From SBBG01 sp033717875 (lineage in GTDB: Bacteria; Pseudomonadota; Gammaproteobacteria; Ga0077554; Ga007554), in the NCBI GenBank assembly GCA_033717875.1, contig JADDKJ010000002.1, positions 1 to 64,000 on the forward strand: a stretch of DNA of 64,000 nucleotides, in the 5' to 3' direction. A program made the position numbers and the translations under genes. Positions 1-9,970 of this stretch are shown here, piece after piece (the first letter of the stretch is position 1; every line of letters starts with the position of its first letter). Below the pieces are notes generated by a model. It was not told the DNA's origin. It ran no database searches and saw only the letters and a program-made list of their open reading frames with translations.

Positions 1-626
1 TTCCACATATCCATCACCGCCAACTCGATGCGGGCGCCCTTTTTCGGCCCCAACTCAGCGAAAAAGCGATCAAGGTCGGCCTCCTTGCGCCCTTCGCCGC
101 CGACCCAGATAGGGCGGCCCCGCTCCAGATCGCTGACGATGACCCGATAGTTATGGCCCTTGCGGATGGAGATCTCATCGATACCGATGGCGCGCGGGGC
201 AGGCAAACCGGCACGAGCCACCTGCTGTTGCATGTAGAGCTTGTCGAGCTCCTTCACCGTGCCATGGTGCAGACGCTCCATCTCGGCGACCGCCTTGTTC
301 GGCATGTCGCGGCACAGCTTGCCCACATGCAGGGCAAAGCGCTGGGTGTGGCGCGGGTTCTTCGCCAGCCAATCGAGGTGCTCTACGTGCACGCCGCCGC
401 ACCTCGGACAGTTGACGCGCCAGCGCTCGAACTCCAGGTAAATCCGCCAGTCGGCCACTCGGTGATCGCGCGTTCGACACGTGCGTTTGTCGTAACGGTG
501 GCGGCAGCGATGGCCGCAGTTGGAACACACAGCCGTTTTTTTCGCCGCGTGAGGGTGATGATCCGTAATAGCTCGCGCACTGTGCGGGGAGATTTCATGG
601 ATTATCCTGTCATGGAGATGAAGCAT
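1..626 (-). CDS. ISL3-family transposase, N-terminal part (runs off window)
   Basis: An open frame runs from an ATG at 624-626 to the window edge without a stop, giving about 208 residues. Near residues 30-75 lies a zinc-finger-like region (CSNCGHRC, then CPRCGG), as in the ISL3 N-terminal domain. Near residues 140-150 comes GIDEISIRKGHNY, which carries the first catalytic Asp of the DDE domain; ELAVMDMW close to the edge fits the second. The frame is intact as far as it can be read. Other ORFs overlapping it are shadows. Whether the full gene is functional cannot be judged. Confidence 0.82.
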   Translation of the reverse strand, partial: MLHLHDRIIHEISPHSARAITDHHPHAAKKTAVCSNCGHRCRHRYDKRTCRTRDHRVADWRIYLEFERWRVNCPRCGGVHVEHLDWLAKNPRHTQRFALHVGKLCRDMPNKAVAEMERLHHGTVKELDKLYMQQQVARAGLPAPRAIGIDEISIRKGHNYRVIVSDLERGRPIWVGGEGRKEADLDRFFAELGPKKGARIELAVMDMW

Positions 627-699
627 GTTTTGGGATAACTGGAAAATGGTAAAACACTGGAATTATAGGGATGCGCGGCTATGAAATCCCGGGTTTTCA

Positions 700-722
700 C
701 CCACACGATTCCGCGTAGACCC
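700..722 (-). repeat. Terminal inverted repeat of the ISL3 element
   Basis: The minus strand reads GGGTCTACGCGGAATCGTG from 722 inward, resembling ISL3-family ends, which often begin with GG and contain a CGCxGAATC-like core. It lies about 75 bp upstream of the transposase start. The matching end is outside the window. Confidence 0.65.
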
Positions 723-750
723 AAAAAATAAATCCACCCCCTTTTTCAGC

Positions 751-790
751 CCCCAACAAAAAAGCCCCTTGCGGGGCTTTTTTGTTGGGG
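751..790 (-). terminator. Rho-independent terminator of the rimP-pnp operon
   Basis: A perfect 18-bp inverted repeat (751-768 with 773-790) surrounds a four-base loop. The arms contain a G+C block (GGGGC) followed by six T and, on the other strand, six A, so it can terminate in both directions. It begins 13 bp past the pnp stop codon. Confidence 0.93.
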
Positions 791-802
791 TGGTGGTCAG
801 AA

Positions 803-2887
<2,085 letters not shown>

Positions 2888-2953
2888 ATCAAATTCCTTA
2901 AAATTGCTGCAAGACCAGACGGCCGCGACGCAGCGGAGAACACGGGGCAACCC

Positions 2954-3223
2954 TTAACGGCGCAAACCAAGACGCGCGATGAGTTCGCGGTAGCGTTCGG
3001 TATCCCTGCTCTTGACGTAGTCCAGCAGCTTTCTGCGCTTGTTCACCATCTTCAGCAAACCCTGGCGGGAATGATGATCCTTGACGTGGGACTTGAAGTG
3101 CCCAGACAATTGTTCGATGCGCGCGGTAAGCAGCGCCACTTGAACTTCCGTCGATCCGGTATCGCCGGACGAGCGTTGATACTGTTTGACCAGCTCGGCC
3201 TTTTCTTGAGCGCTCAGCGGCAT
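2954..3223 (-). CDS. rpsO: 30S ribosomal protein S15
   Basis: The 89-residue product matches the family length. It binds 16S rRNA in the small-subunit platform. Family hallmarks are DTGSTEVQVALLTARIEQL, the HHSRQGLL segment and the terminal ARLGLRR. The ATG at 3221-3223 is chosen because GAGGAG stands six bases before it and the product then has the normal length; an upstream ATG would add eight residues. It lies between truB and pnp, with about 66 bp to the pnp start. In E. coli S15 represses its own mRNA; nothing here decides whether that also holds. Confidence 0.97.
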   Translation of the reverse strand: MPLSAQEKAELVKQYQRSSGDTGSTEVQVALLTARIEQLSGHFKSHVKDHHSRQGLLKMVNKRRKLLDYVKSRDTERYRELIARLGLRR

Positions 3224-3319
3224 GAATGACTCCTCTTTAATGTCCACCGACTAATAAAACGGGTATTTTACCCCTGTAAGATGATGGGTGACAAGACAAA
3301 CTTGCACCCACGGTCACCG

Positions 3320-3353
3320 CCCTCACCCTGACCCTCTCCCAGGGGGAGAGGGG
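3320..3353. repeat. Dispersed hairpin repeat R4, copy 1 (CTCTCCC/GGGAGAG)
   Basis: CCCTCTCCC is followed at once by GGGGGAGAGGGG and preceded by CCTCACCCTGA. A second copy with the same layout lies at 4807-4841. Such intergenic hairpins occur in many bacterial genomes. This copy is transcribed within the operon between truB and rpsO and may fold in the mRNA. Confidence 0.7.
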
Positions 3354-3400
3354 AAGTAACTTTAAGAACAGGCTCCGCCGATCAAATGCGGGGGGCGCAG

Positions 3401-4315
3401 CTACCCGGCAACCAGCCTTTTGGGCGCGACGCGGCCGTCGTCCAGCACGCGCCCCACGCCCAGGAATGCCCTCTGGCGCGTATAAAGCTTGACCCATTCA
3501 CCGACCGGCGCCTGCGGCACGCGCACCGCCTGGCCCTGCCGGATAAAATAGGCCGCGTCCTCCGCGAGCAGGACATCCGGCCACTGCGCCAGGGCGCTGT
3601 CCATCGGCTGCAACAGGGCATCCAATCCCTCCAGCCCTTCCTTCGCCGCGGCTTCGAGCTGATCGAATGTCACCATCCGCGCCGCGCCGAAGGGACCGGC
3701 CTTGGTGCGATGCAAACCGGCCACATGCGCACCACAACCCAGAGCCTCACCGATGTCCTCGGCCAGGGTGCGTATGTAGGTGCCCTTGGAACAATCAACG
3801 TCGATTTCCAGCAGGTCATCGCTAAAGCGCAGCGGGGTGATGCCGTAAATCGTTATCTGGCGCGGCTTGCGCGCGACGATGATGCCGCGCTGCGCCAATT
3901 TATAAAGCGGCTGGCCATTTTGCTTGATGGCGGAGAACATCGGCGGCACTTGCTCGATCGATCCGGTGAACCGGTGCAGCACCTGTGCGATGCGTTGCTC
4001 GTCGATACCCTGTACCGGCCGCTCCGCCACCACCGCGCCTTCGGCATCGCCGGTGGTGGTTTTGATGCCTAGCTTGATGACGGTGCGATAGGATTTGTCG
4101 GCATCGAGCAGGAAGGCGGACATTTTCGTGGCGTCACCCAGGCAGATCGGCAACAAGCCGGTCGCCAGCGGATCGAGATTGCCGGTATGGCCGGCCTTGC
4201 GCGCATGGAACAGGCGCTTGACGCGCTGCAAGGCCGGGTTGGAACCCACGTCATAGGGTTTGTCGAGCAGGATGATGCCGTGCACGTCACGGCGAGGGAT
4301 GCGCGGGCGTTCCAT
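3401..4315 (-). CDS. truB: tRNA pseudouridine(55) synthase
   Basis: TruB converts U55 of the T loop of most tRNAs to pseudouridine. The 304-residue protein has the catalytic-loop motif GHTGNLDPLATGLLPIC (near residues 42-58) with the catalytic Asp, the N-terminal GIILLDKP and the KSYRTVIKLG strand; a PUA-like end follows (AVRVPQAPVGEW). It starts six bases after the rbfA stop, an arrangement conserved in the nusA-infB operon. No anomaly was seen. Confidence 0.96.
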   Translation of the reverse strand: MERPRIPRRDVHGIILLDKPYDVGSNPALQRVKRLFHARKAGHTGNLDPLATGLLPICLGDATKMSAFLLDADKSYRTVIKLGIKTTTGDAEGAVVAERPVQGIDEQRIAQVLHRFTGSIEQVPPMFSAIKQNGQPLYKLAQRGIIVARKPRQITIYGITPLRFSDDLLEIDVDCSKGTYIRTLAEDIGEALGCGAHVAGLHRTKAGPFGAARMVTFDQLEAAAKEGLEGLDALLQPMDSALAQWPDVLLAEDAAYFIRQGQAVRVPQAPVGEWVKLYTRQRAFLGVGRVLDDGRVAPKRLVAG

Positions 4316-4320
4316 GGGGC

Positions 4321-4695
4321 TTACTTTTTTTCTGATTTGTGATGATCCGCGGCGACCGCGGCATCGATCAGCGCGCTCAAGCTCGTCCCCTTCACCACCG
4401 AATCGTCATAGACGAAATGCAGCGCGGGGTTGGACCTCGTGGTCAGGCGTTGCGCCACTTCATGACGCAAGAAACCGGCCGCCTCACCCAAAACGTGCAT
4501 CACTTCGCTGACCGGGCGGGTATTGCCTATCACGGTGATATACACCTTGGCGTTTTTCAGGTCGGGAGAAACATCGACATCCGAAACGGTGATCATACCC
4601 AACCCAGGCGCGCTGATTTCCTGCTGAATCAGGATCGCCAGCTCGCGCTGAATCAGGCTGGCGATGCGTTGTGTGCGACTGAATTCTTTGGCCAT
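4321..4695 (-). CDS. rbfA: 30S ribosome-binding factor A
   Basis: RbfA is a small KH-fold protein that binds the maturing 30S subunit and helps process the 5' end of 16S rRNA. The 124-residue product begins AKEFSRTQRIASLIQRELA, the typical N-terminus, and contains DVDVSPDLKNAKVYITV and the RSNPALHFVYDDS segment. The start at 4693-4695 is taken on homology; the frame stays open upstream into repeat sequence without family likeness. It lies between infB and truB. Confidence 0.95.
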   Translation of the reverse strand: MAKEFSRTQRIASLIQRELAILIQQEISAPGLGMITVSDVDVSPDLKNAKVYITVIGNTRPVSEVMHVLGEAAGFLRHEVAQRLTTRSNPALHFVYDDSVVKGTSLSALIDAAVAADHHKSEKK

Positions 4696-4719
4696 GGCGT
4701 GACAGTAACAAACAATAAA

Positions 4720-4883
4720 TGTAGGGAGGGTAAGCGCCTTTTGCGTAACCCGCCGAGCGTGCGCAGCACACAACGTGTTTTTTTGAGTGCCTGGCGGGTT
4801 CGGCGTCCCTCACTCCAACCCTCTCCCAAAGAGAGAGGGTGACCGGAAGAGAGATGCATAAAGCGCGCCTCACCCGCCCTACA
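4720..4883. repeat. Dispersed palindromic repeat R2, copy 1, with a nested R4 hairpin
   Basis: The element begins TGTAGGGAGGGT and ends with the inverse, ACCCGCCCTACA. Inside is a segment (AGCGTGCGCAGCACACAA, then GTGCCTGGCG) shared with the copy at 33087-33201. A CTCTCCC/GAGAGGG hairpin (R4, 4807-4841) lies within it, so one repeat appears to have landed inside another. It fills nearly all of the infB-rbfA gap and is transcribed in the operon. Confidence 0.8.
4807..4841. repeat. Dispersed hairpin repeat R4, copy 2
   Basis: CCCTCACTCCAACCCTCTCC leads into a hairpin whose arms are CCCTCTC and GAGAGGG. It matches the copy at 3320-3353 and is nested in R2 copy 1. Confidence 0.7.
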
Positions 4884-4892
4884 TCTTACTAT

Positions 4893-7472
4893 CTAGATCG
4901 TTCTCGCAACCTCGACGCGCTCGTAGACTTCGATCTGGTCGCCGACGCGCACATCGTTGTAGTCCTTGACACCGATACCGCATTCCGTGCCGGACCGGAC
5001 CTCGCTCACGTCATCCTTGAAGCGGCGCAACGATTCGAGCTGGCCTTCGTAGATCACCACGTTGTCACGCAGCACGCGGATCGGGTTGTTGCGCTTCACC
5101 ATGCCTTCCACTACCAGGCAACCGGCGATGGCGCCCAGCTTCGGCGAACGGAATACGTCGCGCACTTCGGCCAGACCGACGATCTGTTCCTTGATCTCGG
5201 GGGCGAGCATGCCGGAAATGGACCGCTTCACCTCGTCAATGACATCATAGATGATACTGTAATAGTGCAGATCGATGCCCGCATCCGCCGCAAGCCGGCG
5301 CGCGCTGGCGTCGGCGCGCACATTGAAGCCGACCATCACCGCCTGCGAAGCAATGGCGAGATTGACATCCGATTCATTGATGCCGCCCACGCCGCTGGCG
5401 ATAACCTTGACCTGCACCTCGTCGGAGGACAGTCGCGTCAATGCCTCGCGCAGCGCCTCGACACTGCCCTGGACATCGGCCTTGACGACCAGATTCAGGG
5501 CGTGAACCTTGCCCTTCTCGATTTGCGAGAACACGTCTTCCAGTTTGGTCGCCTGCTGACGCGCCAGCTTCACGTCGCGGAATTTGCCTTGGCGGAACAG
5601 CGCGATCTCGCGCGCCTTGCGCTCCTCGGCCACCACCACGGCGGGATCGCCCGCATTGGGCGTGCCGGACAAACCGAGCACCACCACCGGCGTGGACGGC
5701 CCCGCCTCTTCGATATGCTTGCCGGCCTCGTCGAGCATGGCGCGCACGCGGCCGTATTCCTGACCGCTGAGCAGGATGTCGCCCTTGCGCAGCGTGCCGT
5801 TCTTCACCAGGATGGTGGCAACCGGGCCGCGCCCCTTGTCCAGGGTGGACTCGATCACCACACCGGACGCCGGAGAATCCTTGACGGCCGTCAGTTCCAG
5901 CACTTCGGCCTGCACCAGAATGGCATCGAGCAACTCGTCGACACCCGCGCCAGTCTTGGCGGACACGTAAGCGAAAATATTCTCGCCGCCCCATTCCTCG
6001 GGAATCACGCCTTGCTGCACGAGCTCCTGCTTGACGCGCTCGGCATCGGCGGCGGGCTTGTCGATCTTGTTGACGGCGACCACCAGCGGCACATTGCCCG
6101 CCTTGGCATGCTGAATGGCTTCCATGGTCTGCGGCATCACGCCGTCGTCGGCGGCCACCACCAGCACCACGATATCCGTGACCCTGGCGCCACGCGCGCG
6201 CATCGCGGTGAACGCCTCATGGCCTGGCGTATCGAGGAAGGTGATCATGCCCTTGTCGGTTTCCACATGGTACGCGCCAATGTGCTGGGTAATGCCTCCC
6301 GCTTCGCCCGCCGCGACCTTGGTGCGGCGAATATAGTCGAGTAGCGAGGTCTTGCCGTGATCGACATGGCCCATGATGGTCACCACCGGGGCGCGCGTCA
6401 CCTTCTCGCCCGTCACTTCCTCGGCCTTCGCCAATTCTTCTTCCAGGGCGCTCTCGCGCATCAAGCGGGGAGTGTGCCCCATTTCCTCCACGAGGATCGC
6501 CGCAGTATCCTGATCGAGCACCTGGTTGATGGTGACCATGCTGCCCATTTTCATCAGGGCCTTGATCACCTCGACGGCCTTGACCGACATTTTCTGCGCC
6601 AGCTCGGCGACAGTGATCGTCTCCGGGATATTCACTTCGCGCACGATCGGCGCGGTGGGCTTTTCGAAACCATGCCTGGCGCCACCCGCCGCGAATGGAG
6701 CGGGCTTTTCCCTGACCTTCTTTCTGCGAAAACCGGTCTTTTCGGCGGCCACATGCAGTTCTTCGCGACCGTATTTGGTAACACGCTCTTCCTTCTCGCC
6801 GCGATGTTTGCCTTTTTTGGCGGCTTCCCGCTCCGCGATGGACTCTTCTTTCGCCCGAGGCGCCGCAGCGGGTGCAGCAGGAGCAACTTTGGGCTTGGTC
6901 TCGCGGACGGTCTTGCGCCGGGTTTCTTCCTCGGTCTTGCGCCGGGTCTCTTCCTCGGCCTTACGCTTGGCTTCCTGCTCCTCCTTGAGCCTTCTCTCCT
7001 GCTCGGCCTTTAGGCGCGCCGCCTCTTGCTCCCGGAGTTGCCGTTCCTCGATTTCCCGTTGTCGCACATCGTCCAGCACGGCGCGCTCTTCGGCCTCTTG
7101 ACGGCCACGCTCGGCGAGGTGAGTTTCGAGCTTCGCCATTTCCTCGGCGGCGGCAATGCCGCGCTTGACCAGGGTGCGTCTGCCGCGCACTTCAACGTTG
7201 ACCGTTTTGGTCTTGCCCGTCGAAGTCACCTGCCTCACTTCACTGACCGTTTTGCGCTTCACCGTCACCTTCTTGGGTTCGGCGACCGCCAGAGCCTCGC
7301 CTTCCACCCCATGTGACTGGCGCAAGTGCCGGAGCAAGAGCAATTTTTCCTTGTCGCTAATGGCCTCGCCTGCGCCTTTGACCGGCAAACCGGCCGCCCC
7401 TAACTGCGACAGCAGTTTCTCAACGGGGATGCCAACCGCGTTGGCAAATTGTTCAACTGTAACCTGCGACAT
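4893..7472 (-). CDS. infB: Translation initiation factor IF-2
   Basis: IF-2 is the GTPase that brings initiator tRNA to the ribosome; its tRNA partner is encoded at 9690-9766 in the same operon. The 859-residue protein starts with an IF2-N domain (VTVEQFANAVGIPVEKLLSQ), then a long charged, probably coiled-coil linker of E/R/K repeats (about residues 130-200), a second IF2-N unit, and the GTPase domain from about residue 365 with GHVDHGKTSLLD, DTPGHEAF and NKIDKP. Beta-barrel domains and the fMet-tRNA-binding end follow. The ATG at 7470-7472 is preferred over one 13 codons upstream, which overlaps nusA. Confidence 0.97.
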   Translation of the reverse strand: MSQVTVEQFANAVGIPVEKLLSQLGAAGLPVKGAGEAISDKEKLLLLRHLRQSHGVEGEALAVAEPKKVTVKRKTVSEVRQVTSTGKTKTVNVEVRGRRTLVKRGIAAAEEMAKLETHLAERGRQEAEERAVLDDVRQREIEERQLREQEAARLKAEQERRLKEEQEAKRKAEEETRRKTEEETRRKTVRETKPKVAPAAPAAAPRAKEESIAEREAAKKGKHRGEKEERVTKYGREELHVAAEKTGFRRKKVREKPAPFAAGGARHGFEKPTAPIVREVNIPETITVAELAQKMSVKAVEVIKALMKMGSMVTINQVLDQDTAAILVEEMGHTPRLMRESALEEELAKAEEVTGEKVTRAPVVTIMGHVDHGKTSLLDYIRRTKVAAGEAGGITQHIGAYHVETDKGMITFLDTPGHEAFTAMRARGARVTDIVVLVVAADDGVMPQTMEAIQHAKAGNVPLVVAVNKIDKPAADAERVKQELVQQGVIPEEWGGENIFAYVSAKTGAGVDELLDAILVQAEVLELTAVKDSPASGVVIESTLDKGRGPVATILVKNGTLRKGDILLSGQEYGRVRAMLDEAGKHIEEAGPSTPVVVLGLSGTPNAGDPAVVVAEERKAREIALFRQGKFRDVKLARQQATKLEDVFSQIEKGKVHALNLVVKADVQGSVEALREALTRLSSDEVQVKVIASGVGGINESDVNLAIASQAVMVGFNVRADASARRLAADAGIDLHYYSIIYDVIDEVKRSISGMLAPEIKEQIVGLAEVRDVFRSPKLGAIAGCLVVEGMVKRNNPIRVLRDNVVIYEGQLESLRRFKDDVSEVRSGTECGIGVKDYNDVRVGDQIEVYERVEVARTI

Positions 7473-7497
7473 TGCTCTCTCTTGCTCCTTCCTACCA

Positions 7498-8988
7498 CTA
7501 TTCGGCCGCAAACCAGGGAGCGCGCGCGGCCATGATCAATTTGCTGGCCAGGGCCGCATCCAGCCCTTCGATGTCCGTGAGGTCATCGACAGCCTGATCG
7601 GCCAGATCTTCCCGTGTCACAACGCCATGCTCGGCCAGCAGATAGGCCAGGCGCTGATCCATGCCTTCCAATTCCAGCAGATCGGGGGCAGGCGCGGTCT
7701 TTTCCAGATTTTCCTCGCTGGCGATGGCGCGGGTCAGCAGCACATCGCGCGCGCGGTTGCGCAGCTCATTGACGATGTCCTCGTCGAATTCCTCGATCTG
7801 CGTCATTTCCTGCACCGGCACATACGCCACTTCCTCGATGCTGGAGAAACCTTCCTGCACCAGGATGGCGGCGACTTCCTCATCGACGTCGAGCTGTTCC
7901 ATGAACATCGCACGCAGCGTCTGCGCCTCGACCTCGCCCTTCTCCTCGGCCTGGCGTTCGGTCATCACGTTCAGTTCCCAAGCGGTCAACTGGCTGGCGA
8001 GGCGGACGTTCTGCCCACCGCGTCCGATGGCTTGCGACAGGTTGTCCTCCGCCACCGCGACATCCATGCTGTGCGCATCTTCGTCCACCACGATGGAGGT
8101 CACCTCGGCGGGCGACATGGCGTTTATGACAAACTGAGCGGAGTTTTCGTTCCATAGCACGATGTCGATGCGCTCGCCCGCCAGTTCGTTGGAGACCGCC
8201 TGCACGCGCGAGCCGCGCATGCCGACGCAGGCGCCCACGGGATCGATGCGCGGATCGTTCGACTTGACGGCGATCTTGGCGCGCGCGCCAGGGTCACGGG
8301 CGGCACCCATGATCTCGATCAACCCCTCGCCCGCTTCCGGCACTTCGAGCTTGAACAGCTCGATAAGGAACTCCGGCGCGGTGCGGCTGACGAAAAGCTG
8401 CGGGCCACGGCTTTCGGTGCGCACATCGCGCAGATAGCCGCGCAGACGGTCGCCGGAACGCACCGCCTCGCGCGGAATCAAGTCCTCGCGCCCCAGCAGC
8501 GCCTCGACATTGCCGCCCAGGTCGAGAATGACGCTGCCACGCTCGACACGCTTGATCACACCGGTCACCAACTGACCAATCCGGTCTTTGTACGCATCGA
8601 CGACCTGCGCGCGTTCCGCTTCGCGCACCTTCTGCACGATCACTTGCTTGGCGGTCTGCGCCGCGATACGGCCGAAGGCAATGGATTCCATCGGCTCCTC
8701 AATATAACCGCCGGCCACCACCGCCGGGTCCTTCTGGCGCGCCTCGCCGAGCGTAAGCTCCTTGTCAGGAAATTCCGGCTCCACGGCGTCATCCACCACC
8801 AGCCAGCGGCGGAATGTTTCATAATTTCCGGTGGTGCGATCAATGGAGACACGCACATCGATATCGCTCTCATAACGCTTTTTGGTTGCTGTCGCAAGCG
8901 CCGCCTCGATCGCGCCAAAAATCACTTCCTTGCTGACGCCCTTTTCATTGGACACCGCATCCACTACCAGCAAAATCTCTTTACTCAT
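7498..8988 (-). CDS. nusA: Transcription termination/antitermination factor NusA
   Basis: NusA binds RNA polymerase and modulates pausing, termination and antitermination. The 496-residue protein has the N-terminal polymerase-binding domain (about 1-125), an S1 domain (GVIKRVERGSVILDLGGN), KH domains (CVGMRGSRVQAVSNELAGE, then QAIGRGGQNVRLAS) and two acidic C-terminal helix-hairpin repeats (for example LDVDEEVAAILVQEGFSSIE). The acidic repeats are typical of gammaproteobacteria. A good ribosome-binding site (GGTGGAG) precedes the ATG. Its stop is 25 bp from the infB start. Confidence 0.97.
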   Translation of the reverse strand: MSKEILLVVDAVSNEKGVSKEVIFGAIEAALATATKKRYESDIDVRVSIDRTTGNYETFRRWLVVDDAVEPEFPDKELTLGEARQKDPAVVAGGYIEEPMESIAFGRIAAQTAKQVIVQKVREAERAQVVDAYKDRIGQLVTGVIKRVERGSVILDLGGNVEALLGREDLIPREAVRSGDRLRGYLRDVRTESRGPQLFVSRTAPEFLIELFKLEVPEAGEGLIEIMGAARDPGARAKIAVKSNDPRIDPVGACVGMRGSRVQAVSNELAGERIDIVLWNENSAQFVINAMSPAEVTSIVVDEDAHSMDVAVAEDNLSQAIGRGGQNVRLASQLTAWELNVMTERQAEEKGEVEAQTLRAMFMEQLDVDEEVAAILVQEGFSSIEEVAYVPVQEMTQIEEFDEDIVNELRNRARDVLLTRAIASEENLEKTAPAPDLLELEGMDQRLAYLLAEHGVVTREDLADQAVDDLTDIEGLDAALASKLIMAARAPWFAAE

Positions 8989-9068
8989 GACTCCACCCTC
9001 GAATCATCGATCAGTTCACAGCAACCAAATTTCTTAAGGAGCCCATGCAATATATGGGCTTTTCGGCC

Positions 9069-9536
9069 TTAATCAAACTCCGGCACCAACCGCGCCGCTT
9101 CTATCTTTTCCAGCGGCAGCGCCCATTCCTTGCCTTCTTCCTCGATCAGCACATTGCCGTCCCGCACACCCCGCAGCACACCACTGAAATTACGCCGGCC
9201 CTCGACCATGACACCGGCCCCCAGGCGAATCTTCGCCCGCTTGCCGGAAAACCGGACAAAATGCTCGGCGCTGAACAACAGCCGGTCCGCCCCCGGTGAT
9301 GACACCTCCAGGGTATACTGGCCGGGAATAGGGTCTTCCACATCGAGGGTCCCGGACACTTGATGACTGACACGTTCGCAGTCATCCAGCGTGATGCCGT
9401 CGGGCGCATCAATGTATATCCTGAGCAGGGAATGCCGCCCTTGAGGAATGTGCTGGATACCGACCAGCTCATAACCCAGCATGGTCACCACCGGCTCGAT
9501 CAACTGCTGCAAATGCGAGGACGCCTGACGTACCAT
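9069..9536 (-). CDS. rimP: Ribosome maturation factor RimP
   Basis: RimP is needed for assembly of the 30S subunit. The 155-residue protein shows the family pattern: an N-terminal alpha/beta domain with LLRIYIDAPDGITLDDCERV, the conserved YTLEVSSPGADRLLF, and a C-terminal SH3-like domain ending KIEAARLVPEFD. It is the first protein gene after the initiator tRNA, and two possible terminators lie between them. The ATG has only a weak ribosome-binding site. Confidence 0.95.
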   Translation of the reverse strand: MVRQASSHLQQLIEPVVTMLGYELVGIQHIPQGRHSLLRIYIDAPDGITLDDCERVSHQVSGTLDVEDPIPGQYTLEVSSPGADRLLFSAEHFVRFSGKRAKIRLGAGVMVEGRRNFSGVLRGVRDGNVLIEEEGKEWALPLEKIEAARLVPEFD

Positions 9537-9562
9537 CTAAGTAACGAAAACAATCCGCTGAA

Positions 9563-9585
9563 ACAAAAAAAGGGCCCAAGGCCCA
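9563..9585 (-). terminator. Possible terminator or attenuator upstream of rimP
   Basis: On the minus strand GGGCC and GGCCC pair around a three-base loop and are followed by seven T. It lies 27 bp before the rimP start and after the tRNA. The stem is short, so it may act as an attenuator that separates tRNA from operon expression. Confidence 0.55.
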
Positions 9586-9653
9586 CTCCAAAAACCACTA
9601 CAACTGCGAGCCCATTATAAATGACTCGCCGCCATAAAACCAATGACCTGAAA

Positions 9654-9683
9654 TAACAAAGCCCCGAAACGGGGCCTATTGTT
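9654..9683 (-). terminator. Terminator just downstream of the initiator tRNA
   Basis: On the minus strand GCCCCG and CGGGGC pair around an AAA/TTT loop, extended by flanking A/T pairs, and are followed by TTTGTTATTT. It starts a few bases past the tRNA CCA end. Readthrough would be required if rimP depends on the tRNA promoter. Confidence 0.7.
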
Positions 9684-9689
9684 ATCGTT

Positions 9690-9766
9690 TGGTAGCGGGG
9701 GCAGGATTTGAACCTGCGACCTTCGGGTTATGAGCCCGACGAGCTGCCAGACTGCTCCACCCCGCA
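9690..9766 (-). tRNA. Initiator tRNA-fMet (anticodon CAU)
   Basis: The 77-nt gene has an encoded CCA end and anticodon loop CTCATAA. Two initiator hallmarks are visible: three consecutive G:C pairs in the anticodon stem (GGG/CCC) and an unpaired position 1:72. Here that mismatch is U1:U72, whereas E. coli has C1:A72. It corresponds to metY, which in E. coli also heads the rimP-nusA-infB operon. Confidence 0.95.
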
Positions 9767-9781
9767 TCATTCAGTCCGCAT

Positions 9782-9810
9782 ATAATAAGGGAGTGCGGGG
9801 GCTTTTTCAA
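9782..9810 (-). promoter_or_regulatory. Sigma70-type promoter for initiator tRNA and rimP operon
   Basis: Read on the minus strand: TTGAAA (9805-9810), a 17-bp spacer, and TATTAT (9782-9787). The -10 box lies about 15 bp before the tRNA 5' end. Box quality and spacing are close to consensus. Inferred from sequence only. Confidence 0.7.
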
Positions 9811-9970
9811 GTTTTTGTTGTCAGGTGTTCAACCTGGATGCCATTGACAAAAAAATCTAAAGGAAGATGATGGGAATCCGATAGCGTGTGTTAGCGATCA
9901 GGCAGAGCCGCCGGACAGCGATCAACCTCTGTCTGATCATAACTTCCCCCCTGTTTAAATGGAGCTTGAT

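Larger units (their letters stand above)
1..722 (-). mobile_element. ISL3-family insertion sequence, partial
   Basis: One end of an insertion sequence is present; the other lies beyond position 1. It holds the 5' part of an ISL3-type transposase gene and, upstream of it, a terminal inverted repeat at about 700-722 reading GGGTCTACGCGGAATCGTG inward on the minus strand. The following bases at 723-730 (AAAAAATA) could be an 8-bp target duplication, but the second copy is out of view. The element sits just beyond the pnp terminator, a site that would not harm the operon. Confidence 0.8.

Noticed and set aside
4839..6344. 501-codon plus-strand frame opposite infB
   Set aside because: Antisense shadow of a well-supported gene, with no ribosome-binding site or domain.
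9844..9870. TTGACA upstream of the catalase gene as a promoter -35 box
   Set aside because: No acceptable -10 box lies 16-18 bases downstream, so no promoter was called.
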